A stretch of 64,000 bases of DNA from assembly GCA_022844405.1 (NCBI GenBank), contig JALHLV010000003.1:1-64000 (forward strand). The letters run 5' to 3'. A program made the translations under genes and the position numbers. Source of the stretch: Sphingomonadales bacterium. Its GTDB lineage: Bacteria > Pseudomonadota > Alphaproteobacteria > SMXS01. Under the pieces are notes generated by a model. The model was not told where the DNA came from. It searched no databases and saw only the letters and a list, made by a program, of their open reading frames with translations. How positions within the stretch are numbered: the first letter of the stretch is position 1; each line of letters opens with the position of its first letter. This document shows, one piece after another, positions 8,233 through 17,054 of this stretch.

Positions 8233-9224
8233 CCTCGTCGCCGGCCCATGACACACCGCGGGACCAGACCCTCATGTTGCTTGGAGGGTCCGGTTTTTTC
8301 GGGAAATCCTTCCTGGACATGTTCCAGCGGGGGGGACTTGCGCCATGGGGAATCGACAAGGTCATCGTCGTCGCGCGGCACGCGAGTTCGCTGACCCGGA
8401 CGCACCCGGCCCTGACAGGCGCGACGGTGCAGCTGGTGGACCTTGATGTGTCCTGTTGTGAAAGCCTGCCGCAGGCCGACCTGATCATTCACGCGGCAAG
8501 CTCAACCGACGCGCGGCGTTACGTTACGCACGCTGCCGAGGAACGCGCAAACATCCTGGCGTCGCTGGAAAACTTCAACCGGCTCGCCAGGAAAGCGCTG
8601 TCCGGTGCGCGGATCCTCTACACCAGCAGTGGCGCCGTATACGGCCAGCAGCCGGCATCCGTGAGCCATATCGACGAAACCTATGCCGCCGGGGCCGTGG
8701 AAGACATGGTCGCCTACAAGCGGGACTATGCGGAAGCGAAACGCGCCGTCGAGCAGCAATTGGCTGGTCTCGGCAAGGACGGCATCAAGGTTACCGTCGC
8801 GCGCTGCTTCGCCTTCGTGGGCGTGCATCTGCCCAGAGACCAGCACTTCGCGATCGGCAATTTTCTGGGCGACGGGCTGGCTTCTCGTCCTATCACTGTT
8901 CAGGCAAACCACTTAGTGTATCGTAGCTACATGGACGCCGATGATCTGGTGCGCTGGCTGATGGCGATGGTGGTCGCCGCTGATGAATCGTGCCCTGCCT
9001 ACAATGTGGGGGCCGATGAAAGCATAAGTGTGCAGCAGGCGGCTCAAACCGTCGCCGGGCTGTTTGGAACGACCGCGCATATACCGCCGCTGACGTCGGA
9101 AGTGGTGGACCGGTATGTGCCTTCTGTAGCCAAGGCCCGTCATCAACTGGGCCTTGAGTGTTCAGTGACGCTGGAGCAATCGTTGCGCGGGATTATCGCC
9201 AGATTAGGGGGAGCCACTTGTTGA
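8229..9224 (+). CDS. NAD(P)-dependent epimerase/dehydratase (extended SDR)
   Basis: A 331-residue extended SDR with the Rossmann glycine motif GGSGFFG (residues 19-25), TSSGAVYG in the active-site region and YxxxK in DYAEAK. The GTG start overlaps the ThDP gene stop by 4 bp (GTGA). In yersiniose-type pathways a reductase of this general class (YerF) reduces the keto group left on the new side chain; that is the most economical role here. It could also be a C4 ketoreductase or epimerase for the CDP-sugar. Confidence 0.85.
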   Translation: MTSSPAHDTPRDQTLMLLGGSGFFGKSFLDMFQRGGLAPWGIDKVIVVARHASSLTRTHPALTGATVQLVDLDVSCCESLPQADLIIHAASSTDARRYVTHAAEERANILASLENFNRLARKALSGARILYTSSGAVYGQQPASVSHIDETYAAGAVEDMVAYKRDYAEAKRAVEQQLAGLGKDGIKVTVARCFAFVGVHLPRDQHFAIGNFLGDGLASRPITVQANHLVYRSYMDADDLVRWLMAMVVAADESCPAYNVGADESISVQQAAQTVAGLFGTTAHIPPLTSEVVDRYVPSVAKARHQLGLECSVTLEQSLRGIIARLGGATC

Positions 9225-11224
9225 TGATGCCGAAGAACGATCCGTTCCGGCGGCTTCGTTCCCCCACGCCCGACGCCGCTCCGGTTTTCCGTCGCGGGTT
9301 GATCTCCAACGCCTTCGCGGCAGCTGGTCGCGGTCCCTTGGGACTTCTTGGCCTGGCGATGGCGTTCACCTTGGTCATCGCCCTGCCCGCGCATGCGCAG
9401 GTCGGCAGTCAACGAACCCAACAAAATGATTCCGAGGACCAGGACCGCAACGGAAGCAACAGCCGTTCCGACCGGTATCGGGATTCCGATCGAAGTGACC
9501 CCGACGAACCGGAAGCACTGACAACGCCGTTGGCCAAGGGACCGGTTGAACTGTCCGGCGACAGGCTGCGCGAATCCGAGGGCGCAGCTCTCGATGACGT
9601 GGCTCCCATCGAACCCGCCGAACCTGGCGAGTTCGAGCGCTATGTCGAACGCCAGCTGGGCCGGAAGCTGCCCCGATACGGCGCGAACCTGCTGATTCCC
9701 CAAGCCCGCGATTTCGCGGTCTCCCCGTCGACGACCATTCCGCCGTCATATGTCGTTAATCCCGGCGACTGGCTGTCGGTGAGATCGACCGGCAGCGTGG
9801 AAGCCAATTTCGACGTGAAGGTCGAGCGTGACGGGACCATCTTCATGCCCACGATTGGCCGGGTGCAGGTTGCCGGAACCCGGTATGCCGATCTGGAGAC
9901 CGTGGTCAGCAAGGCCATGAGTTCGCGTTACCGCAAATTCGACGTGACGGTGACCATACCCAAGCTCAGGGGAATGCGGGTCTACGTTACCGGATTTGCA
10001 AACAAGCCGGGCGCCTATACGATCAGCAGCCTTTCCACGCTCGCCAATGCGGTACTCGCGGCGGGCGGCCCATCGGGCGGCGGCAGCTTCCGTTCGATCC
10101 AGCTGATCCGCCAGGGCCGGCTGATCCGGGAATTCGACCTCTACACCCTGTTGCGCAGTGGCGACCAGTCGCAGGATACCGTCCTCGAGAACGAGGACAT
10201 GATCGTGATTCCGTCGGTTGGCGCCCAGATCGCGATTTCCGGCAGCATCAACGAAGAAGCCATCTATGAGGCCAAAGTTGGCGAAACCATCGCCGACATC
10301 ATCGAACGCTATGCCGGCGGACTGAATGCGCTGGCCGACACCACGCGTGTCATGCTGTACCGCGTCGAATATCTGAAGACCAAAGGCAGCCAGGAACTCA
10401 CCATGGACGAGGCTGGCGCGACGCGGGCGCAGGCCGGCGACATCGTTCAGATCCTCTCCGTGGGCAGCATTGCCCGGCCTCTCGAGAAGCAGGCAGTCCT
10501 TGTGCGCATCGATGGCGAAGTGGACAGGCCCGGCGACTATTACGTGGCGCCAAACACCTCGATGCAGGAGGTCCTGGGCCTTGCCGGCGGGCTGACGGAC
10601 CGGGCGTTCGTCTATGGCACGAAATTTACCCGCGTGTCGGTCAGGGAACAGCAGCGAGAGAGCTACAAGGAGGCGGTCGACCAATTGGAAACCGCACTGC
10701 TGAGCGCGCCGCTGAAGGGCAATGACCTGCAGGATCCGGGCGCCGCGGCAAGGCAGGTGGCGGCAGCCCAGGCAGTGCTCGCCAAGCTGAAGGAAGCCGA
10801 ACCGGACGGGCGCATCGTGTTGTCGATCACGCCAAACACGGCGACATTGCCCGGCGCCATGGCCCTGGAGAACAACGACCACATCTACATCCCTCCCCGG
10901 CCGACGACCGTTGGCGTCTTCGGGTCCGTATATCGGCCGGGATCGTTCGAGATCGACTCGCGCCTGAGGGTGAAAGATCTGGTTGACCGCGCCGGCGGCC
11001 CCACCCGCTTCGCCGACAAGGGCGCCATTTTCCTGATGCGGGCCAATGGCGAGGTTATTCCGAAGAATAGGGGCGCGCTGAACGAACCGCTGGTCGAAGG
11101 GGATCTCGTATTCGTCCCAGTCCGGTCGCAGTATTCGTCCGCCTGGTCGAAGATCCGCGACATCAGTACCATCATCCTCCAGCTCGGACTGGGGGCCGCC
11201 GCGTTCGCGGTGCTGGCACCATGA
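9224..11224 (+). CDS. Wza-like outer-membrane polysaccharide export protein with SLBB domains
   Basis: A 666-residue exporter of the OPX/Wza class. A signal sequence ends near ALPAHAQ, followed by an unusually hydrophilic Asp/Arg/Ser-rich linker. The Poly_export domain starts at VVNPGDWLSVRSTG, several SLBB beta-grasp repeats follow (VYVTGFANKPG, VRIDGEVDRPGDYYV, VFGSVYRPGSFEI), and a hydrophobic C-terminal segment probably spans the outer membrane. I chose ATG 9224, overlapping the previous stop, because AGGGGGA lies 8-14 bases before it; an upstream in-frame start would bury the signal peptide. It is longer than E. coli Wza (~380 aa). Confidence 0.9.
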   Translation: MMPKNDPFRRLRSPTPDAAPVFRRGLISNAFAAAGRGPLGLLGLAMAFTLVIALPAHAQVGSQRTQQNDSEDQDRNGSNSRSDRYRDSDRSDPDEPEALTTPLAKGPVELSGDRLRESEGAALDDVAPIEPAEPGEFERYVERQLGRKLPRYGANLLIPQARDFAVSPSTTIPPSYVVNPGDWLSVRSTGSVEANFDVKVERDGTIFMPTIGRVQVAGTRYADLETVVSKAMSSRYRKFDVTVTIPKLRGMRVYVTGFANKPGAYTISSLSTLANAVLAAGGPSGGGSFRSIQLIRQGRLIREFDLYTLLRSGDQSQDTVLENEDMIVIPSVGAQIAISGSINEEAIYEAKVGETIADIIERYAGGLNALADTTRVMLYRVEYLKTKGSQELTMDEAGATRAQAGDIVQILSVGSIARPLEKQAVLVRIDGEVDRPGDYYVAPNTSMQEVLGLAGGLTDRAFVYGTKFTRVSVREQQRESYKEAVDQLETALLSAPLKGNDLQDPGAAARQVAAAQAVLAKLKEAEPDGRIVLSITPNTATLPGAMALENNDHIYIPPRPTTVGVFGSVYRPGSFEIDSRLRVKDLVDRAGGPTRFADKGAIFLMRANGEVIPKNRGALNEPLVEGDLVFVPVRSQYSSAWSKIRDISTIILQLGLGAAAFAVLAP

Positions 11225-12327
11225 AGCCATACTACGGAATTATGGGCCGCTTTAGCGGATTGCCCTGGCTAGCCGAAACGCGCAAGCGGCGGATCCTGTT
11301 CGGCGTGCTGGCTGTCATTTTCGCGATCCTGACGTTCTTCCCCCAGCCATACAAAGCCTATGTCACGCTGACGCCGGCAGACCAGACGACAGGTGGCCTT
11401 GCCGCTGCCGCCGGCACCGTCGGCGCCTTCGCGGGCCTTATCGGGTCCCAGCAGGTCGTGGACGTCCTGCTCAAGCTCTCGCGCGGCGTCGAGGTGCGCA
11501 AAGATGTCATCGCCAAGCTGAAGCTGTCGGAGCGTTGGGATACGGATGATCAGGCCTACATGATGCGCCGGCTGGACCGGATCGTGTCGCTTCGCGCCAT
11601 GCGCGGCAGCATGATCCAGGTTGAAGCCAAGACCCATGACCCTGAATTCGGCCTGCAACTCGTCACCGTTTATTCGGATGTGGTGCGCATCCGCGCCGGA
11701 CAGTTGATCCGCAACCAGACCGCGTTCAAGCGGCAGGTCCTGCGCGATCGATTCAAGGACGCGACGGAGCGGAAGCTGAAGGCTGAAGCCGACCTTGCGG
11801 CCTTCAGCAAGAAATATGGCATGCCGGCGCCGGACAGCGCGCTGGACACGGTCGCCGCACGCGTGCCGGCGCTGCGCAACCAACTGCGGGACAAGCAAAG
11901 CCAGCTGGAGGTCATGCGCCAGTTCCAGACGGATGGCGGCTATCAGATCCAGATGACCCTCGCCGAAATCGAGGAGATCAACCGCCAGATCAAGGTCGCC
12001 ACGACGAAGAGCCCGGAAGACCAGCAGACGGTTGACTGGGTCATCAAGAAGCGCACCGAGTTCGACGATCTCGCCCGCGAGCGGGACTATGCACAGGACC
12101 TGTACGATTCCTACAAGCGGCTCATCGACGGCACGTCGTTCGAAGACCTAGTATCGGATGGCAGCCTGCGGGTGATCGAGCAGCCCTATCTGGACCCGGA
12201 CTACCAGGTCAACCTGGTCCCGCTGTGCCTGCTCGCGCTTGTCCTGGCCTTGGCAGCGGCCATGGAGTTCAACCTCTTCAGCCCCAGGGCTGGCTTGCCA
12301 GAGCGGCGCGTCCATGCAGCCGAGTGA
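11221..12327 (+). CDS. Wzz-like polysaccharide chain-length / co-polymerase protein
   Basis: A 368-residue inner-membrane protein with a transmembrane helix near residues 25-42, a long periplasmic coiled-coil region (about 150-310) and a second helix near the C-terminus (LVPLCLLALVLALAAAMEF). This is the Wzz/PCP layout. There is no cytoplasmic tyrosine-kinase domain (no Walker A, no Tyr tail), unlike Wzc, so kinase control, if any, must come from elsewhere. The start overlaps the exporter stop by 4 bp (ATGA). Confidence 0.88.
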   Translation: MKPYYGIMGRFSGLPWLAETRKRRILFGVLAVIFAILTFFPQPYKAYVTLTPADQTTGGLAAAAGTVGAFAGLIGSQQVVDVLLKLSRGVEVRKDVIAKLKLSERWDTDDQAYMMRRLDRIVSLRAMRGSMIQVEAKTHDPEFGLQLVTVYSDVVRIRAGQLIRNQTAFKRQVLRDRFKDATERKLKAEADLAAFSKKYGMPAPDSALDTVAARVPALRNQLRDKQSQLEVMRQFQTDGGYQIQMTLAEIEEINRQIKVATTKSPEDQQTVDWVIKKRTEFDDLARERDYAQDLYDSYKRLIDGTSFEDLVSDGSLRVIEQPYLDPDYQVNLVPLCLLALVLALAAAMEFNLFSPRAGLPERRVHAAE

Positions 12328-13264
12328 ATGGTCGGGACCGGAGATTTCGGTCGTCATTCCGACACGGAACGAGGAAGAGAACGCAAGGGCCATCGCCTCG
12401 GCGGTCGCGGCCGAACTTGAAAAGCTGCAGATCGACTTTGAACTGATCTTCATCGACAACGCCTCGACCGACGCGACGGTGCCCATCATCAAGGCCATGT
12501 GCCTTGAAGACCCCCGGATCAGCCTGATCGTCAACCAGGCGAATTTTGGCCAGATGCGCTCGCCCACCTATGGCATCTACCAGGCGCGCGGAGCGGCGGT
12601 GATCAACCTGTGCGCGGATTTTCAGGATCCCCCGGCGCTGATACCCGAATTCATCCGCTGCTGGCGGCAGGGGTCCATGATCGTTCTGGGCGTACGAAAG
12701 GCGGAACGCAACGGCCTGGTCCTACGGATGTTCCGGCATTGCGCCTATGCATTCGCCAACCGCTTCTTCGACCACGCCGTCATTCCCCATGCGACGGGCT
12801 TTGGGCTCTATGACCGAAAGGTCGTGGACACGTTGTCGTCCATTGACGAGCCCGAACCCTTCTTCCGCGGGTTGCTCGTGGAGTTCGGCTACCCGTTCAC
12901 CCTGATCCCCTACGATCGGCCCGCCAGATCGGCGGGCCGGTCCAACAACAATTTCTTCACCCTGGTCGATTTCGCCATGTCCGCGCTGGCCGGCATGGGG
13001 AAACGGCTACTGCGGATTCCCATGTATCTGGGGATTTTCAGCGAAGTGCTGGCGATGGTACTGCTGCTGGCGGGTGCGCTCGCCATGATCGGACGTTACG
13101 CCGCATGGCCGTTCTTTCTCTGGGCGATCATCCAGGCGAATGTCGGCATCGTGCTGATCTTCATTGGCCTGCTGGGCGATCAGATCCGCCTGATGTCGGA
13201 GCGAACCCGCGGCACGCCCCTTGTGGTGGAAAAGGAGCGTATCAACCTGGGCCCAAAAAAATGA
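12314..13264 (+). CDS. GtrB/ArnC-like polyprenyl-phosphate glycosyltransferase (GT2)
   Basis: A 316-residue GT2 enzyme. It opens with VVIPTRNEEEN, has the nucleotide-binding FIDNASTDAT and the ADFQDPPALIPE block typical of DPM1/GtrB/ArnC proteins, and ends with two hydrophobic helices (about 240-290). Such enzymes move a sugar from a nucleotide donor onto undecaprenyl phosphate. I chose ATG 12314, which overlaps the wzz-like gene by 14 bp, because the domain begins immediately after it. It is followed by a GtrA protein and a membrane glycosyltransferase, the classic three-part sugar-decoration set. Confidence 0.88.
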   Translation: MQPSEWSGPEISVVIPTRNEEENARAIASAVAAELEKLQIDFELIFIDNASTDATVPIIKAMCLEDPRISLIVNQANFGQMRSPTYGIYQARGAAVINLCADFQDPPALIPEFIRCWRQGSMIVLGVRKAERNGLVLRMFRHCAYAFANRFFDHAVIPHATGFGLYDRKVVDTLSSIDEPEPFFRGLLVEFGYPFTLIPYDRPARSAGRSNNNFFTLVDFAMSALAGMGKRLLRIPMYLGIFSEVLAMVLLLAGALAMIGRYAAWPFFLWAIIQANVGIVLIFIGLLGDQIRLMSERTRGTPLVVEKERINLGPKK

Positions 13265-13665
13265 AGATCCCGGCGGTCTTACCCAAGGAGTCTTTATGGA
13301 CCATATTCCGCTTCTATCAGGCCGCATTACTGAACACGATATTTGGGTTGTCGCTGTACGCGGCACTGATCTATTTTGGTGTCAATAAGTATTATGCGCA
13401 GATCATATCCCATATAATCGGGATGACGTTCAATTACTTCACGTATAGCTGGCACGTGTTTCGGGCGCCGGGCGCCAAATTTCGCTTCCTGCTTTCGTAC
13501 ATATTCAGCGGGCTGTTGAATTTCACCCTGCTCTACCTCGTCAGTTTTTTCATCGTTTCACCGTACATGGCCGGTGTCGGCGCCACCCTGTGCGGTTCGA
13601 TCGTCATGTTCTTCATCCTCAAATACTGTGTGTTTCACAGAGACGGTGAACATCGCGGTGTCTAG
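13261..13665 (+). CDS. GtrA-like membrane protein (putative lipid-linked sugar flippase)
   Basis: A 134-residue protein with four predicted transmembrane helices and the GtrA-family signature around NYFTYSWHVFR and YCVF near the end. GtrA proteins are thought to flip undecaprenyl-phosphate-linked sugars made by GtrB. The start overlaps the GT2 gene by 4 bp (ATGA), which supports joint function. Length is normal for the family. Confidence 0.88.
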   Translation: MKIPAVLPKESLWTIFRFYQAALLNTIFGLSLYAALIYFGVNKYYAQIISHIIGMTFNYFTYSWHVFRAPGAKFRFLLSYIFSGLLNFTLLYLVSFFIVSPYMAGVGATLCGSIVMFFILKYCVFHRDGEHRGV

Positions 13666-14995
13666 CAACAAGCGTGGAATCAACCGTTTTCTGGAACCGA
13701 TCTTCGGCGTATGCGTGCTCGCGGGCATCGCCTACTCACTGTGGTATCTGTCCGAGAACTACTTTCTGCCGCAGCCGTTCTTCTACGCGGCGGACGATAC
13801 CTTCATGGACTGGTTCAACGTCGCTTACTGGGCCAATAATGGCGGCGCCTTCGATACGTTCAATACGATCTACCCACCCATCTCGTTCGTTTTCCTCGAA
13901 ATTTTCTCGCTGGGAAAATGCTATATCGCCTCTACGCCGGGTCTGGCGCGGCTTTGTGACTGGGTGGGCCTTGCCACGCTGCACGGGTTCTTCCTGCTGA
14001 ACATTGGCCTAGTCGCGCGTGCCTACTTCAAGTTCGATCGCCAGACCGCCATATGGCGCACCATTGCCATGGGAGCCGGATTGCCCATGTTGTATGCCCT
14101 GAACCGTGGGCAGCTATTGATCATCTGCTTCACCTTCGTGGTGCTTGCCTTCGGGAACATTCTGACCTCGGCGCGCGGCAGGTGGATTGCCACGGCTATC
14201 GCGATCAACTTCAAGCCCTATCTGATCGTGGCCATGTTCCCGCACCTGCTGAAGCGCCGCTGGTCCCGGTTCGAGGGCTGCGCGCTTGCGACCGCCGCGG
14301 TTTACGGCGTCACCTGGGTCATCCTGGGTGATGGTTCTCCCTTCAAGCTGTACCGCAACATCGTTGATTTTGCGGGCTTTTACCAAGCCATCAACGTGCT
14401 GGACCTGTGGTATTCCGGCACATACATCCCGATGGTCTCGCTCGCGCAGGGGCCGTTTCCGCTGACCAACTATATTGGCTCCACATGGGTGGAGCTCATT
14501 GAAGTCGCGGTACCGCTTCTGTTGCGGTTCACCCAGGCGATCATCGCCCTCACCTGTGTCTGGTCGTTCTTCCGGCCCCGGGTTCTCGGCACCAATCGCC
14601 TGGCCTTGCTGTGCATCAGCTTCGCGCTGTTGTCGACGGAAGCCGGCGGATATACCCAAATCCTGATCCTGTTCTTTATCTTCATGGAAAAATGGGACAG
14701 CGCCTTTCAGAAGGCGGTGCTTGTCATCGCCTATGTGCTCTGCATCCCCGGCGAAATCTCGTTCGGGACCATCCCTGCGTTTCCGGCATACAGCTATTTC
14801 GCGCAGCAACCCGTCTATCTTCAGTTCGGGATTGGTGTGGGATCGCTGATCCGCCCGGCGTTGCTGCAGTTGATGCTGATCCTGATCTCACTGGACAGCA
14901 TGCGCCGCCTGCACCGAAGTACCAGAGAGGCGATCGACGAAGGCGCCGCCCGGGCCCTGGCGAGCCAGGCTCCCAGGAAGCCGGCAGGCCGCTAA
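13658..14995 (+). CDS. Polytopic membrane glycosyltransferase, GT87/DUF2029-like
   Basis: A protein of about 445 residues with some ten hydrophobic segments. ALNRGQLLIICF and INFKPYLIVAMFPHL resemble the NRGQ and KP motifs of GT-C (GT87/DUF2029) enzymes, and an acidic loop after the first helix (FYAADDTFMDW) may hold the metal- or lipid-phosphate-binding Asp residues. It probably transfers the polyprenyl-phosphate-linked sugar to the polysaccharide in the periplasm, the GtrC role. GTG 13658 was chosen because GGTGA lies 8 bases upstream; GTG 13646 is also possible. It overlaps gtrA by 8 bp. Family assignment is by motif resemblance only. Confidence 0.75.
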   Translation: MSSNKRGINRFLEPIFGVCVLAGIAYSLWYLSENYFLPQPFFYAADDTFMDWFNVAYWANNGGAFDTFNTIYPPISFVFLEIFSLGKCYIASTPGLARLCDWVGLATLHGFFLLNIGLVARAYFKFDRQTAIWRTIAMGAGLPMLYALNRGQLLIICFTFVVLAFGNILTSARGRWIATAIAINFKPYLIVAMFPHLLKRRWSRFEGCALATAAVYGVTWVILGDGSPFKLYRNIVDFAGFYQAINVLDLWYSGTYIPMVSLAQGPFPLTNYIGSTWVELIEVAVPLLLRFTQAIIALTCVWSFFRPRVLGTNRLALLCISFALLSTEAGGYTQILILFFIFMEKWDSAFQKAVLVIAYVLCIPGEISFGTIPAFPAYSYFAQQPVYLQFGIGVGSLIRPALLQLMLILISLDSMRRLHRSTREAIDEGAARALASQAPRKPAGR

Positions 14996-15197
14996 GCACC
15001 TGACAGAATTAATGCACTCGGCGGCGCATGCAGGATTTCGGGCGCGGCCGCAGTGCTCCGCCGAAAGCGCCGCCACAGATGTGCAACGGCGCTTCTTGTC
15101 GCAAATCGACAGAAGCGGATCCGTCTGATATCACTCGGTTTAATTCAGCGTTATCTATTGACGAAGTACCGGGTGATTGACGAGCAAGGAGAGGGCG
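14996..15197. other. Intergenic region between the polysaccharide operon and the porin
   Basis: About 200 bases with an AT-richer second half (from about 15130) just before the porin gene, where its promoter is expected. I see no clear -10/-35 pair and no strong terminator hairpin with a U tract behind the glycosyltransferase gene. Confidence 0.4.
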
Positions 15198-16490
15198 TTG
15201 TCTTCAGGAACGCATAACCGACACTTCCAGCGGGTGAGACGGCTGCTATGGGGCGGCAGCCTTGTCTGCGCCGCCTTCTTCGCAGCGCCTGCCTTCGCCG
15301 AGGATGCGCCTGAGACGAGCGATACGTCCTGGGATTTCGATCCGTCCATCCAGATCGCCGACGGTCCGTTCTCCATGCGCCTGACAGGTCTCGTGATGGC
15401 CGACTTCGGGCATATTTCGGACAAGCAGAAGAAGCAGAAGCTGAACGATTTCGAGATCCGCAAATTCGCGCTCGCCCTCGAAGGCACCGCCGGACGCGAC
15501 TTCAACTACAAGATCGAGGGCGCGCTGGTCGATGATGACGTCGAGTTGGAGGATGCCTACCTGCAGTATACCGGGCTGGGACCCGTGCGGCTGACAGTCG
15601 GCCATATGAAGACGCCGAATGGCCTGGAGAATTTCTCCGATCTGCGCAACCTGACGTTGGTCGAAACCAACAATTTCAGCGACGCATTCGGCTTCGACCG
15701 CAGGCTCGGTGCGTCCGTCACCTGGCTGGACGACCTGGTGCGTGCCGATCTGGGCATCTATGACGTCGGTCCCACCGTAAAGACGGGCATCGACTCCAAG
15801 ACGGGATACGCTGTTGCCGCGCGGTTCGCCACCTTCCCCAAGGTATCGGATGACCTGCAGCTGCATTTCGGCGCGTCGATCCTGTACCGGGACTACGGCG
15901 GTCCGGCCACAACGAACACGGTCCGCTACCAAGTGCGCCCGTTGGCCCACCTGTCCAGGCTCTTCTACAACGACACCCTGAACCTGAACGTGGCCAGCGA
16001 CCTGTATTTCGGCGTGGAAGTAGCCGCGTTCTGGGGCCCGTTCTTCTGGGAATCGGAATATGGCTGGCTGAAGCTCAACGACCTACAGGGAAAGGCGACG
16101 CCGCGCGCGACCTATGAAGGCGGCTATCTTGGCCTGGGCTGGTTCCTGACCGGCGAGAAGCGCGGCTACGACAAGAGCCTGCTGACGCGCACCAAGGTGC
16201 TCCGCCCCGTGTTCGAGGGCGGCTGGGGCGCCGTCGCGCTGACGGTTCGCCTCGACTACGAGGAACTGGTGGGCGATGCGACGCAGCAATATGGCGGCGA
16301 GCAGCTCATGTATATCGCCGGCATCAACTGGTATCTGAACGATCACATGGTGATCAAGGCCAACTACGGGCGGGCCGCGGTTCGCGATGCCCTTGACCTG
16401 CGGGATCCGGTGACCGGCGCCTCGCCGGTTGTCAGCCCGCTGGCCAAGAACAACATCAGCACCTTCACGCTCCGACTGCAGATATACTGA
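15198..16490 (+). CDS. OprP/OprO-type outer-membrane porin
   Basis: A 430-residue outer-membrane beta-barrel of the phosphate-selective porin (OprP/OprO) family. A signal peptide ends near FFAAPAFAED. The mature part shows the family blocks FEIRKFALALEGTAGRD and VGHMKTPNGLEN, and the chain ends in an aromatic residue (LRLQIY), as barrel proteins do. The start is probably TTG at 15198, with AAGGAGAG just upstream; a TTG at 15177 is the longer alternative. Substrate specificity cannot be read from sequence. It is the last gene before the intact ruvX and may belong to the island or to the original locus. Confidence 0.85.
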   Translation: MSSGTHNRHFQRVRRLLWGGSLVCAAFFAAPAFAEDAPETSDTSWDFDPSIQIADGPFSMRLTGLVMADFGHISDKQKKQKLNDFEIRKFALALEGTAGRDFNYKIEGALVDDDVELEDAYLQYTGLGPVRLTVGHMKTPNGLENFSDLRNLTLVETNNFSDAFGFDRRLGASVTWLDDLVRADLGIYDVGPTVKTGIDSKTGYAVAARFATFPKVSDDLQLHFGASILYRDYGGPATTNTVRYQVRPLAHLSRLFYNDTLNLNVASDLYFGVEVAAFWGPFFWESEYGWLKLNDLQGKATPRATYEGGYLGLGWFLTGEKRGYDKSLLTRTKVLRPVFEGGWGAVALTVRLDYEELVGDATQQYGGEQLMYIAGINWYLNDHMVIKANYGRAAVRDALDLRDPVTGASPVVSPLAKNNISTFTLRLQIY

Positions 16491-16547
16491 GGCGGGCCGG
16501 CGATCCAAGCGGATCGCCCACCGCCCGCCAATCGGAAGGCGCCGCAA

Positions 16548-17012
16548 TTGCCCGAGATGAGCCTGATCGACCTGAAGGCCGCACTCCCACGCGGCGGCCG
16601 TCTGCTGGGCCTCGACCTCGGCTCGAAAACCATCGGCCTGGCCGTCAGCGACGGGGCGCTGATGGTGGCGAGCCCCATCGAGACCATCCAGCGCACCAAA
16701 TTCACCGCTGATGCCACCAAGCTGCTGGCCATCGTCGACGGGCGGCAGGTGGCCGGGCTGGTGGTGGGGCTGCCGGTCAACATGGACGGGACGGAAGGGC
16801 CGCGCTGCCAGTCGACGCGGCAATTCGCGCGCAACCTGCTGGGCATCCGCGACATCGCCCTCGCCTTCTGGGACGAGCGGCTCTCCACCGCGGCCGTGCA
16901 ACGGGCGATGATCGACGCGGATGTCACGCGGGCGAAACGAGCCAAGGTCGTTGACCAGATGGCCGCCGGGTATATCCTGCAGGGCGCGCTGGATTTTCTG
17001 CGCCGCAACTGA
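16548..17012 (+). CDS. ruvX: RuvX/YqgF, Holliday-junction resolvase-like pre-16S rRNA nuclease
   Basis: A 154-residue RNase H-fold protein that is complete, in contrast to the truncated copy at 680. It has LGLDLGSKTIGLAVSD near the N-terminus, VVGLPVNMDG in the middle, and FWDERLSTAAVQ and DQMAAGYILQ in the second half, which supply the conserved acidic residues. YqgF is needed for 16S rRNA 5' maturation in E. coli. The start is TTG 16548, in register with the ATG of the truncated copy; ATG 16557 is the alternative. It heads the housekeeping block with pyrB 42 bases downstream. Confidence 0.93.
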   Translation: MPEMSLIDLKAALPRGGRLLGLDLGSKTIGLAVSDGALMVASPIETIQRTKFTADATKLLAIVDGRQVAGLVVGLPVNMDGTEGPRCQSTRQFARNLLGIRDIALAFWDERLSTAAVQRAMIDADVTRAKRAKVVDQMAAGYILQGALDFLRRN

Positions 17013-17054
17013 CACTTGCCGGAGAACCCTCTTGCGCCTATACAACCGGCTTCA

